A stretch of DNA of 39,584 nucleotides from Gallionella sp. (GTDB lineage Bacteria > Pseudomonadota > Gammaproteobacteria > Burkholderiales > Gallionellaceae). The stretch lies in assembly GCA_024653675.1 (NCBI GenBank), contig JANLIB010000094.1, positions 1-39,584 of the forward strand. Direction: 5' to 3'. Each line of letters begins with the position of its first letter. The first letter of the stretch is position 1. A program made the position numbers and the translations under genes. Positions 32,081 to 39,584 of this stretch are shown here, one piece after another. The notes under the pieces were generated by a model. The model had not been told where the DNA came from, ran no database searches, and saw only the letters and a list, made by a program, of their open reading frames with translations.

Positions 32081-32167
32081 ACCCCTTAGTAAAAGGGGAA
32101 TTGAGGGGGATTTTATATCCGCACGACATTTGAATCCCCCCTCACCCCCTTTTTTCAAAGGGGGGAA
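32081..32167. repeat. Inverted-repeat dispersed element (MITE-like, about 87 bp)
   Basis: The left arm (32081-32112, containing AAAAGGGGAATTGAGGGGGA) and right arm (32133-32166, containing TCCCCCCTCACCCCC) are imperfect inverted copies. The pattern of CCCCCT(C)A and AAAGGGGG blocks matches a widespread family of non-coding repeats. It sits between the ATPase and DUF535 genes and may interrupt their co-transcription. Confidence 0.75.
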
Positions 32168-32229
32168 TGTTCCGTTGTACCCAGACTTACGTCTAATGAA
32201 CAATCCAGGATTAACATACACGAACCCAG

Positions 32230-33168
32230 TCAGTCTGTGGCATTCATTTTTGGCTGCTGCGCTGCGTGATGGGCAACGCTGGATTTGATGTCCAGCGCCA
32301 GTTTATCCAGCATTCGATATCTGCGCCGATAGGTGGCGCGCTTGCGAGTAGGGACATTGCTCATACTCTTGCGCCTGATTATGGCAGGAATCTCGAAAAA
32401 GCCGTTATCAAGTGCCTTGCCTTCGTGTTCAACCCACACCTTGTTGTAGGAAACCATCACCTTCTCTTTGTGCCCACCACCAAAATACGGGCTGTTGTGC
32501 TGACGAAAGTCGCCGGAAATCGCCCAGATTTTATGGATTCCGAATTCCCCGCACAACAGCTTGAGCGCTGTCATGAGTAAGTCACGCGGCCTCATGCCAT
32601 GAAGCGCATGGGTAATGTCGCGATAAATGCCCCGGGCGGACATAAAATTGGATCCTTGCAGCGCGCCGACAAATACCACAGGTTGATTACCATCCAGGCC
32701 AAGTGTGAACACAATGGAATATACGCGCTGTTCATTGACGAACAGATTGAGAACAATCTCCCCTTCACGCAGAAACCAGGCGGTCTTGTCCAGCACCAGG
32801 CGCAGTCCATCATATTCATCCAGCCGTGCCAGATCAACTTCCTCGAACGTCGCGTGTGCAATGATCGCCTCATGGCCGCCCAGCATGCGGTAATGCTGAT
32901 CTATAGTCGCCAGCCGGCGTTTCATAGTCCAGGTGAAATTTATGTATGGCCAGTAGATTGCTCCGCTTATTAAGAGGAATCGCTTCAATGCCTGCGCAAG
33001 CAGGGGATTATCTGAAATATCAAACCATTTCCGGATGTCCGGAAGGAATATCAATGCATGGCACAGCAGTTTGATCTGGTGTTTGATGCTATTCAATGTC
33101 AATGTGGGATGCATAGCCCGTCCCAAACGATGGACACGACTTAATGTTTCGAAGATCCCAATTCCCAT
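32230..33168 (-). CDS. VirK/YbjX family protein (DUF535)
   Basis: A 312-aa protein matching DUF535: KRRLATIDQHYRMLGGH, FLREGEIVLNLFVNEQRVYS, VFVGALQGSNFMSARGIYRD, MRPRDLLMTALKLLCGEFGI and the end region NSPYFGGGHKEKVMVSYNKV with a basic C-terminus. Relatives include VirK of enterobacterial pathogens and YbjX; the biochemical role is unknown. The basic tail, lack of a signal peptide and position in the locus suggest a cytoplasmic or membrane-face role. It follows the GT2 gene after a 144-base gap. Confidence 0.88.
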   Translation of the reverse strand: MGIGIFETLSRVHRLGRAMHPTLTLNSIKHQIKLLCHALIFLPDIRKWFDISDNPLLAQALKRFLLISGAIYWPYINFTWTMKRRLATIDQHYRMLGGHEAIIAHATFEEVDLARLDEYDGLRLVLDKTAWFLREGEIVLNLFVNEQRVYSIVFTLGLDGNQPVVFVGALQGSNFMSARGIYRDITHALHGMRPRDLLMTALKLLCGEFGIHKIWAISGDFRQHNSPYFGGGHKEKVMVSYNKVWVEHEGKALDNGFFEIPAIIRRKSMSNVPTRKRATYRRRYRMLDKLALDIKSSVAHHAAQQPKMNATD

Positions 33169-33312
33169 TCAGTTACCCTTGTATGATTGCGGCTGCCAGC
33201 AAGATAAAATGCTTGCCGGCTATGTTAGGGTCGGATACTGCTGAAATGCATCTTACTATTCGAAATTAATCCGGAATTATTGTTGGAGCTTTACATTGGC
33301 GATACAAGTTTT

Positions 33313-34308
33313 TCATTTGTACTCGATCAGGCGTGCCGTCTTTCCGGCCAACCTGTTATATAAAAAATTTATCTGCCCCATTGCTTCCGGGAACTTGCCC
33401 AGCACCAGAAACAAAGCGCGCCACCAGTTTTCCCTGACGGATCGTGTGCCGCTCAAGGCGAGACGGAAGACCTGCGCCGGATAGATCAGCAACAACGCCA
33501 GACACCATACCCCCAGGCAGGCAGCCAGGATGATAGCAGCCACTGGAATCCCCAAACCCCATATCCAGACGCGCCGCGACTCCTTCACCCGATGCATCTC
33601 CGGCGGCGCTCCGTGTAGATACGCTCCCTCGGCATAGGCGTACCCGCAGCGCCGTGTGCGCTTCCACCACTGTCCAAAGCGTGTTATTGCGGCATCGTGC
33701 AGCGTCATTTCCTCGCCCAATCTCCATATCTTCCAGCCTGCCGCCCTGAGCCGCACGCAGAGCTCCGGCTCCTCTCCGGCAATCAGATCGTCACGATATT
33801 TCCCGGCGCCTTCAAATGCGTCTGCGCGCATCATCGCATCGCCGCCGCAGGATTTTGCTTCACCCACTGGCGTATCCCATTCGATGTCGCACAACATGTT
33901 ATACACCGAACGATCCGGAAAACGTTCGCGCCGCCGGCCGCAAACTACGGCCACATCAGAATGTTCATCAAGAAACCGTGCCGCCTTCTCCAGCCAGCCG
34001 CTGACAACCTCGCAGTCTCCGTCGGCAAATTGCACGTAAGCCAGTCCCGGCGCTGTTTTGCGCAGGAGCTTGAATCCCTCATTTCTCGCCCTTGCTGCAG
34101 TGAACGGAACTGTCATGTCAAGTTCGACTACCGCGACATTAAGGGTGCAGGCCATGTCCACCGATCCATCGGTTGAACCGGAATCCACATATACTACTCT
34201 TCCCGCCTGCTCTACAACAGACATGAGGCACTTGCGAAGGCGCTCGCCCTCGTTGCGGCCTATAGCCACTATCCCGACCGACGTTACCTGGATCCTGTCA
34301 TCAGTCAT
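33313..34308 (-). CDS. Glycosyltransferase family 2 with C-terminal membrane segments
   Basis: A 331-aa GT2 enzyme: GIVAIGRNEGERLRKCLMS at the start, RVVYVDSGSTDGSVDMA, then FADGDCEVVSGWL carrying the DxD motif and IAGEEPELCVRLRAAGW. After the catalytic domain, IWGLGIPVAAIILAACL and WCLALLLIYPAQVF form two membrane helices. The DSGS rather than DDGS variant is common in this subgroup. It overlaps the upstream sulfotransferase by 8 bases and is translationally coupled to it. Confidence 0.92.
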   Translation of the reverse strand: MTDDRIQVTSVGIVAIGRNEGERLRKCLMSVVEQAGRVVYVDSGSTDGSVDMACTLNVAVVELDMTVPFTAARARNEGFKLLRKTAPGLAYVQFADGDCEVVSGWLEKAARFLDEHSDVAVVCGRRRERFPDRSVYNMLCDIEWDTPVGEAKSCGGDAMMRADAFEGAGKYRDDLIAGEEPELCVRLRAAGWKIWRLGEEMTLHDAAITRFGQWWKRTRRCGYAYAEGAYLHGAPPEMHRVKESRRVWIWGLGIPVAAIILAACLGVWCLALLLIYPAQVFRLALSGTRSVRENWWRALFLVLGKFPEAMGQINFLYNRLAGKTARLIEYK

Positions 34309-35197
34309 CCGGCATTATCCATTCCAATGAGGCAGCCGATGTCACCTGCTTGAAATTCCGGCAGTCAATACCAGTTCCAAGCCATTTTCCCAACTGCGCC
34401 AGGTCATGATCAAACGCTGCTTCCAGTCGAGTGCGTGTTTCTGTTCCCAATTCCGGACGGTTTCGCATGCGTAATCTTGTCTTGACTGCATCACGCAGGG
34501 CTTGCGGTATGAAGTTGCGTCGAAGCCAGGTTGCCGGCCTGGATTTGACCAGCAAATTGTAGAAAGGAAATTTGCGGATACGTTCGCTGGAAACATTGTC
34601 CGGCTTCATATTCTCCACCCAGGCCGGCTGGCACTGATACCCGATAAACTTGCAGATGCGCTCCAGTTCTGCCTGAGGCTCACGGACTAAATGGTCGAAA
34701 AAGACCGGCAGGACGGCATCACGGCCAAAGGCCTCGAAATAGGGTTCGAGTTGCATTGCATAGCGGCCGTAGGCGATCAGTTCCGGGTATTTATTTACTG
34801 CTTCATCGATGCCGCAGTGATAAATCCCCGTGCTCCATTCATGAATGTAATGGGAAACAAGCCGGTCCACCGGATGACGCATCACATAGACAAGCCGCGC
34901 ATCGGGCAAATACTTTCTCATGCGCTCAACAGTATCGGGGTGCGTTGGTAGCTTGGTGTAATGCGTGCTGGCCTCACCCAGGAGGCTGCCTTCGGGCGCA
35001 TCGTCAAACAGGCCGGAATACCATGCCATACCCCTGGCATACTGCTCGGCATCACTGAAAAAGTTGGGTTCCTTCGGTGTGCACATGAATATTCCTTGCT
35101 GCTGAACCAGTTGCTGGTACAGCGACGAAGTCGCCGACTTCATCGCACCGATGATGACGAAATCCGGCAAACGCTGATTGGCAGGCTCGTTGTTCAT
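34301..35197 (-). CDS. PAPS-dependent sulfotransferase
   Basis: A 298-aa sulfotransferase (Sulfotransfer_1-like, heparan/NodH-style). The 5'-PSB loop is FVIIGAMKSATSSLYQQL, with the catalytic Lys in AMKSATS, and the 3'-PB motif is RLVYVMRHPVDRLVSHY. TPKEPNFFSD and SLLGEASTHYTKLP are typical surrounding segments. It would sulfate a sugar residue of the repeat unit. Unlike the gene at 5126 it keeps a canonical Lys motif and has base composition like its neighbours. It overlaps the GT2 genes on both sides (4 and 8 bases), so it is an integral member of that operon. Confidence 0.92.
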   Translation of the reverse strand: MNNEPANQRLPDFVIIGAMKSATSSLYQQLVQQQGIFMCTPKEPNFFSDAEQYARGMAWYSGLFDDAPEGSLLGEASTHYTKLPTHPDTVERMRKYLPDARLVYVMRHPVDRLVSHYIHEWSTGIYHCGIDEAVNKYPELIAYGRYAMQLEPYFEAFGRDAVLPVFFDHLVREPQAELERICKFIGYQCQPAWVENMKPDNVSSERIRKFPFYNLLVKSRPATWLRRNFIPQALRDAVKTRLRMRNRPELGTETRTRLEAAFDHDLAQLGKWLGTGIDCRNFKQVTSAASLEWIMPDD

Positions 35198-36183
35198 GGA
35201 TTGGGCAATGTATAGTGTTTAAGCGGGCTGCGCCAGTTAGTCCAGATATCCAGCCATTGCCCTTCAATGGCTGCCTTGTCCGACCTTCCCAGCAATTGCC
35301 GTGTTCCGGACACTGTTCGCCCCAGCCACCACAGCAGATTTGCGCTTATCAACCCAGGCCAGCCGCAGGTCTGATAGAAGTATCGGGCACGGGATTCATA
35401 AAAATACCTGGGCACGCGTTTCTTCAATCGTGCCTGTTCCTTCACCGGAGAACTTCCGCCGCGCAGATGCACTACATGCGCTTCGGGATTATGCACGATC
35501 TTCCACCCGGCTTTGCGTGCGCGGTAGCAAAACTCCGCATCTTCAAAATACATGAAATACCCGTCATCCATCAGCCCCACCTGCTGAAATACCTCGTCCT
35601 TCACCAGCACGCAGGCAAAACTGGTCCACTGGGGCCGCGCGATTTGCGTCTGTACCGGCATGGCCACGATGTAACGGCTGAGCAACCAGGCAACCAGGCC
35701 GGTTTGGGAAGCGGAGATCATTTCGCTGAAAGGCTTGGGGAACCGGAAACAGCTCTCCTGCCCCGCGCCATCCGGCCATTCAAGGCGCGGGCTGACCAGA
35801 CCGGCCTCGGGATAACGCAATGCAGTATCCAGAATGATATGTATCGCGCCCGGACGTATCAGGGTATCGCTGTTCAACAACAGGTAATAACGGGCATGAC
35901 AGGATTTGATTCCGATATTGTTTCCGCTGGCGAATCCCGAATTGTGTTCCGACTGAACAAAATGCACTTTGCCGGCAACGTCATGCTGTGCCAGCCATGC
36001 CCGAATAATTTCCGGAGAATCATCTGGCGAATTGTTGTCCACCACGACAACCCGCGCGTCTATGCCATCTATATCAGGCAAGAGAGTCGTCAGGCAGTCA
36101 ATAACGTACTTTGGCGTGCGGAAATTCACTATGACAATAGATAACTGTAGTGGCGGCAATGACCGTGCTAATTCCATGTGCAT
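35194..36183 (-). CDS. Glycosyltransferase family 2 (rhamnosyltransferase-like)
   Basis: A 329-aa GT2 enzyme with LSIVIVNFRTPKYVIDCLTT, VVVVDNNSPDDSPEII, EHNSGFASGNNIGIK, the metal site LLLNSDTLIRPGA and YFMYFEDAEFCYRARKAGW. This is the pattern of WbbL-type rhamnosyltransferases, though the sugar cannot be assigned. A second ATG two codons in is possible. It overlaps the sulfotransferase start by ATGA. Confidence 0.92.
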   Translation of the reverse strand: MHMELARSLPPLQLSIVIVNFRTPKYVIDCLTTLLPDIDGIDARVVVVDNNSPDDSPEIIRAWLAQHDVAGKVHFVQSEHNSGFASGNNIGIKSCHARYYLLLNSDTLIRPGAIHIILDTALRYPEAGLVSPRLEWPDGAGQESCFRFPKPFSEMISASQTGLVAWLLSRYIVAMPVQTQIARPQWTSFACVLVKDEVFQQVGLMDDGYFMYFEDAEFCYRARKAGWKIVHNPEAHVVHLRGGSSPVKEQARLKKRVPRYFYESRARYFYQTCGWPGLISANLLWWLGRTVSGTRQLLGRSDKAAIEGQWLDIWTNWRSPLKHYTLPNP

Positions 36184-36267
36184 CCCAATAATTCAACGAT
36201 ACTCACGAATAGAGTAATTTCTGTTGCCGGTTTCTTGCCATGTGTAGTACGGAAATTACTCAAAGAA

Positions 36268-37593
36268 TCATACCTGAGCGAGGCCAGGCCATGCAAACAC
36301 TGCAACCAATACCGAAGCGGCAAGCAATATCAAATCGAGTCTGGCTTGCCACAATCCATTGCGAGACATCACAAACGCATAAAAGGGGTACGCTATCCAA
36401 TTAGCTGCGGCCACACCCATAACTATGCCTGCGCCTCCCCAATAATGGTACCCAATGAACATGGAACCAAACTGGCATGCAATCTGGATTGCGGTCAACA
36501 TTGTCGAAGTGGCGACTTTGCCCATTGCCAGCAGTACGCCTACATAAGACCCCCACACACAACCAACGAGAGTCCCGGCAGCAAGTAATTCAAGCATGGG
36601 GCCAGAACCGTGATAACGCTCATCGTATAACACCTCCATAAGCTGAGAGCCAAAGAAGATGAATAACACGGCCAGGCACCAGCTTGGCAAAATGATTGCC
36701 AAACGCGCCTTGAACAGGGTAGCCATGAGATTTCCCGGGTTGCCGCGATAAACTTCCGAATAGGCAGGAAAAAATACTCTCCATGCCAGTTGCTGGATTG
36801 CCTGCCAGAGCAGAAGGCTCATCGTGCTCGCCAAAGTAAATAAAGCAAGCTGGCGCATGTCAAGCAGGGCGCCGAGCAACAGGCGCGCGCCCTCCGTCGA
36901 GACAAAAGTCAGGGCAGAACTCAATAATATCCAGCGTCCGAACCCTCTCATGTGACTGATCGTATCCCGGTCCCATGCGAATCGATTCTTTATGCCGTGA
37001 AGAACAACATGGCTCGCAAGCATTTTCAGGGAAACAGTAATCATGCTGCCCCAGACCAGCGCCCAAACTGATTGCATAAGCCAGGCAAAATAAATTGTGC
37101 AGAGCAGCCCCAGGGCATAAGTGCCTACCTCAATCTGTGTTACTCGCGCCGTTTCCAGATTGCGTTGTGCTGTGTATAACCTTGTCGAATTGAAACTGAC
37201 AATGATTGTATTCAACCCGATAACAGGAAGCATGACGGAGAGAAGAGGTTCTCCATACAATCTGGCTATCGGTAAGGCCAGGGCGCAAAGCGCCACCCAT
37301 ACCAGAAAACCACGTATGATTTGAATCGTCCATACAGTATTCAAAAAAACCGGGTCATTTCCACGTTCCTTCTGGACGATGGAAGGGCCAACCCCGACAT
37401 CGGTAAGCATGTGAGCGCCAAAAGCAACTGCCTGGATAACCGCCATCATTCCGAAAGCTTCAGGGAATAACAGGCGCGTAAGAATGAGATTTCCTCCCAG
37501 GCGCAGAGCCTGATTTATGCCGTAGCCGACCAGAGTCCATGAGCCGGATTGCAGTACACGCTGCCGGAGGGTGAGTTTGCTTTTTGATGACAT
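36268..37593 (-). CDS. Oligosaccharide flippase (Wzx-like, MOP superfamily)
   Basis: A 441-aa polytopic membrane protein with about 12 segments. The start is typical (VLQSGSWTLVGYGINQALRL followed by LILTRLLFPEAFGMMAVIQA), then DVGVGPSIVQKERGNDP and a C-terminal half of alternating hydrophobic stretches. It is expected to flip lipid-linked repeat units to the periplasmic face for polymerisation by the Wzy-like protein at 3592. It is the most upstream gene of the minus-strand run and divergent from the secreted GH-like gene. Confidence 0.92.
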   Translation of the reverse strand: MSSKSKLTLRQRVLQSGSWTLVGYGINQALRLGGNLILTRLLFPEAFGMMAVIQAVAFGAHMLTDVGVGPSIVQKERGNDPVFLNTVWTIQIIRGFLVWVALCALALPIARLYGEPLLSVMLPVIGLNTIIVSFNSTRLYTAQRNLETARVTQIEVGTYALGLLCTIYFAWLMQSVWALVWGSMITVSLKMLASHVVLHGIKNRFAWDRDTISHMRGFGRWILLSSALTFVSTEGARLLLGALLDMRQLALFTLASTMSLLLWQAIQQLAWRVFFPAYSEVYRGNPGNLMATLFKARLAIILPSWCLAVLFIFFGSQLMEVLYDERYHGSGPMLELLAAGTLVGCVWGSYVGVLLAMGKVATSTMLTAIQIACQFGSMFIGYHYWGGAGIVMGVAAANWIAYPFYAFVMSRNGLWQARLDLILLAASVLVAVFAWPGLAQV

Positions 37594-37854
37594 TGGCTTA
37601 ATGAATATCTGAATGTAGCGAGCGCAGGTTGTTGTTCTTGCTCCTGTTGCGTTTTATTATCGCTTTCGCTTGTCGCTAAGCCTGCTTCATGATGGATGTA
37701 GATGATTCTACACGAAGCGCCAATTTTTGTTCGCCTTGACGTTTGCCGTATTGGAGGGGCACATTTGTTCCATGAAATTTGAGCATGATTTCAGGGGCGC
37801 ATCATTTACGATATAGTCTTACATGACTTATCTGCTTTGAATCCGGAACTGCCC

Positions 37855-39426
37855 ATGATAAAAAACACGATCTTCTCTACTTTTGTTATTGCTGGTTTTG
37901 TGGCTCTCGCCTGCTGTAACGCAAGCGCCGGGGCATCCACCGATGCCAATGTCAACTCTCCTTTAGGGACCAACTTATCGAGTGTTGTTGACTGGTCTAC
38001 TGAATGGGTATTTGTGGATGTATTCAAGATGTCGCGCACATGGACATCTCAGCGGGACGGGTCAGGCTGGGGGCAGGGAGGCGCACTTGATCTGGACCCC
38101 AATGGCTGGGTGAAATCCCTTCGGCCAGGGCAGAGCGCAGATGCCTTGATGCTGTGGAGAGGAAATGAGTCCGGTTCCCCGGGTAAATACCTTGTTCTTT
38201 ATGACGGGGAGGGCACTTTACGGTTTTCGGGCAGCGCGACGGTGGAGAATACTGCTCCGGGGCGAATTGTCCTGAATGTTAATCCGAAAAATCACGATGA
38301 AGGGCTTGTTTTAAAGATCGTTTCCACAAATCCTTCCAATTACATTCGCAATATCCGCGTGATCCGCCCCGGTTTTGAAGCCACATACCAGAACCAGATT
38401 TTTCATCCGCTGTTTCTGGACAGAATCAGGAAGTTCAAGGTATTGCGATTCATGAACTGGCAAAAAATTACCGACTCTCCGCTGATTGACTGGTCTGATC
38501 GAACAACGCCGGATACTTATACTCAGACCGGCAGCAGCGGCGTGGCCTTGGAATACATGATTGATCTGGCTAACATGCTCAACGCTGATCCATGGTTCAA
38601 TATGCCGCATCAAGCTTCGGATGACTTTGTTCGCCGGTTTGCATACATGGTAAAAGAGCGTTTAAACCCGAATCTCAAGGTTTACATTGAGTACTCCAAC
38701 GAAATCTGGAACGGCCAGTTTCAGCAGTCACGCTATGCTGCCCAGCAGGGATTGGCATTGGGACTGAGCAACAAAAGTTCTGAAGCGCAATTACGATTCC
38801 AATCCAGAAGGTCATTGGAAATTTTCAATATATGGGAAAACGTATTTGGATCTACTGATCGCCTGGTTCGCGTGTTGGCAACCCAGGCTGCGAATCCATG
38901 GACTACCACGACTGTTCTGGACTGGAATAATGCCAAACTGAAAACGGATGCCGTTGCCATTGCCCCCTATTTTTGCGGGATTGCCGGCAGGGGCGACGTG
39001 AAGGGCATACTTGCCATGACGGCAGAACAGTTGCTGGATTATTGTTCCAATGAAATTACCACCAGAGTAAAAGAATGGATGAATTCGCAGCATACCGCTA
39101 TTTCTTCCCGTGGGCTTGATATGATTGCTTACGAGGGAGGGCAGCATCTGGCCGGTGTTAGCGCAAATCAGAACAATCAGCAATTGACGGATTTGTTTAT
39201 CAGCGCCAATCGCCACCCGCGCATGAAGGATCTATACGCAACATACTTGAACCAGTGGAAGGCTTCAGGCGGAGAAATGTTTGTCAATTTTATTTCGGTC
39301 AATGCGTTTGGCAAAATCGGCAGCTGGGGATCGTTGGAATACCAGGATCAGGATCCGGCCACTGCCCCAAAATACCGTGCGTTGATGGAGTATATTGCTG
39401 CCGACCCGGTTCACGGGCATCCCTGA
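37855..39426 (+). CDS. Secreted protein resembling a clan GH-A glycoside hydrolase
   Basis: A 523-aa exported protein with a signal peptide (IFSTFVIAGFVALACCNASA-GA). The first part, about 30-180, looks like a beta-rich domain (SSVVDWSTEWVFVDVFKMSR). The rest resembles a TIM barrel: KVLRFMNWQ, then KVYIEYSNEIWNGQF with an Asn-Glu pair (Glu283) where GH-A acid/base residues sit, and LDMIAYEGGQHL (Glu427) where the nucleophile would be. The family is not identified, so a hydrolase role is inference. The frame opens at TTG 37837, but ATG 37855 gives a proper signal peptide. It could cleave or remodel the polymer during export. Confidence 0.75.
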   Translation: MIKNTIFSTFVIAGFVALACCNASAGASTDANVNSPLGTNLSSVVDWSTEWVFVDVFKMSRTWTSQRDGSGWGQGGALDLDPNGWVKSLRPGQSADALMLWRGNESGSPGKYLVLYDGEGTLRFSGSATVENTAPGRIVLNVNPKNHDEGLVLKIVSTNPSNYIRNIRVIRPGFEATYQNQIFHPLFLDRIRKFKVLRFMNWQKITDSPLIDWSDRTTPDTYTQTGSSGVALEYMIDLANMLNADPWFNMPHQASDDFVRRFAYMVKERLNPNLKVYIEYSNEIWNGQFQQSRYAAQQGLALGLSNKSSEAQLRFQSRRSLEIFNIWENVFGSTDRLVRVLATQAANPWTTTTVLDWNNAKLKTDAVAIAPYFCGIAGRGDVKGILAMTAEQLLDYCSNEITTRVKEWMNSQHTAISSRGLDMIAYEGGQHLAGVSANQNNQQLTDLFISANRHPRMKDLYATYLNQWKASGGEMFVNFISVNAFGKIGSWGSLEYQDQDPATAPKYRALMEYIAADPVHGHP

Positions 39427-39454
39427 TTCCGCGTTGTTTGCATTTTGCTGAACA

Positions 39455-39584
39455 AGCCGGAACCAAAATACGTAGGGTGGATAACGCGCGCAGCGCGTAT
39501 CCACCAATCCGCCGAGGCAATCCATTGGTGGAAACGCTACACTTTTTCCACCCTACATTAACCTGATTTAGATTTGCTTGGAAA
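39455..39584. repeat. Right copy of the 130-bp dispersed direct repeat
   Basis: Same orientation as 15-144 and identical except for three bases. The copy is cut by the window end, so its true right limit is unknown. It starts 28 bases after the GH-like gene's stop. Confidence 0.9.

Noticed and set aside
35215-36144. 309-aa plus-strand frame opposite the GT2 gene
   Set aside because: It lies wholly antisense to a well-supported GT2 enzyme and has no recognisable domain.
37736-37817. Possible sigma-70 or sigma-54 promoter upstream of the GH-like gene
   Set aside because: Candidate boxes (TTGACG, TATAGT, GGGGCAC) do not fall at correct spacing for either sigma factor.

Overview
The window is most of a cell-surface polysaccharide (exopolysaccharide or capsule) locus from a Gram-negative bacterium. 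A betaproteobacterial host (Nitrosomonadales-like) is my best guess. It rests on the gene families present: a CpsD/CapB-type tyrosine autokinase, an ExeA-like ATPase, a FemAB-like acyltransferase and an ACP of the kinds found near exosortase (Xrt/PEP-CTERM) loci, plus the dispersed repeats and the lipoprotein. No rRNA, tRNA or CRISPR array was seen, so the taxonomy is inference.

Layout. (1) 1-1085: a dispersed repeat, then a plus-strand tyrosine autokinase that probably ends an export operon lying to the left. (2) 1086-3591: an accessory patch with a BrnT-type toxin and its small partner, a truncated IS4-type transposase, and a PIN/ribbon-helix-helix toxin-antitoxin pair. (3) 3592-7191: a Wzy-type polymerase/ligase diverging from a sulfotransferase, followed by an intact IS1595-family element with 32-bp ends and an exact 8-bp target duplication that includes the sulfotransferase stop codon. 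(4) 7213-20340: a long minus-strand run comprising a beta-helix/PKD lipoprotein, M55 peptidase, CapK-like adenylate-forming enzyme, GT4, serine acetyltransferase-like protein, SGNH protein, FemAB/BioF2-like transferase, GT61, ACP, acyltransferase 3 and polysaccharide deacetylase. (5) 20531-25938: carbamoyltransferase, DUF5989 and SxtJ, then two membrane-anchored SGNH proteins, with a repeat-rich gap between. (6) 26467-28840: a plus-strand GMC oxidoreductase convergent with an SDR. (7) 29049-37593: PssE/PssD (Alg13/Alg14-like), three GT2 enzymes, ExeA-like ATPase, DUF535 protein, second sulfotransferase and a Wzx flippase. (8) 37855-39426: a secreted protein that looks like a clan GH-A glycosidase, followed by a second copy of the left-hand dispersed repeat.

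Taken together this reads as a Wzx/Wzy-dependent pathway. Six or more glycosyltransferases build the repeat unit, Wzx flips it and Wzy polymerises it. The autokinase and ATPase probably belong to the export and control machinery, and the secreted beta-helix and GH-like proteins may trim or modify the polymer. The locus is unusually rich in decoration enzymes: two sulfotransferases, a carbamoyltransferase, O-acetylation-type proteins, a deacetylase and a possible ACP-tethered acyl or aminoacyl transfer module. No exosortase, initiating sugar-phosphate transferase, Wza or full Wzc was found, so these must lie outside the window if present.

Coding starts were adjusted where the longest reading frame begins at a doubtful TTG/GTG or overruns its neighbour; each case is noted in the entry.
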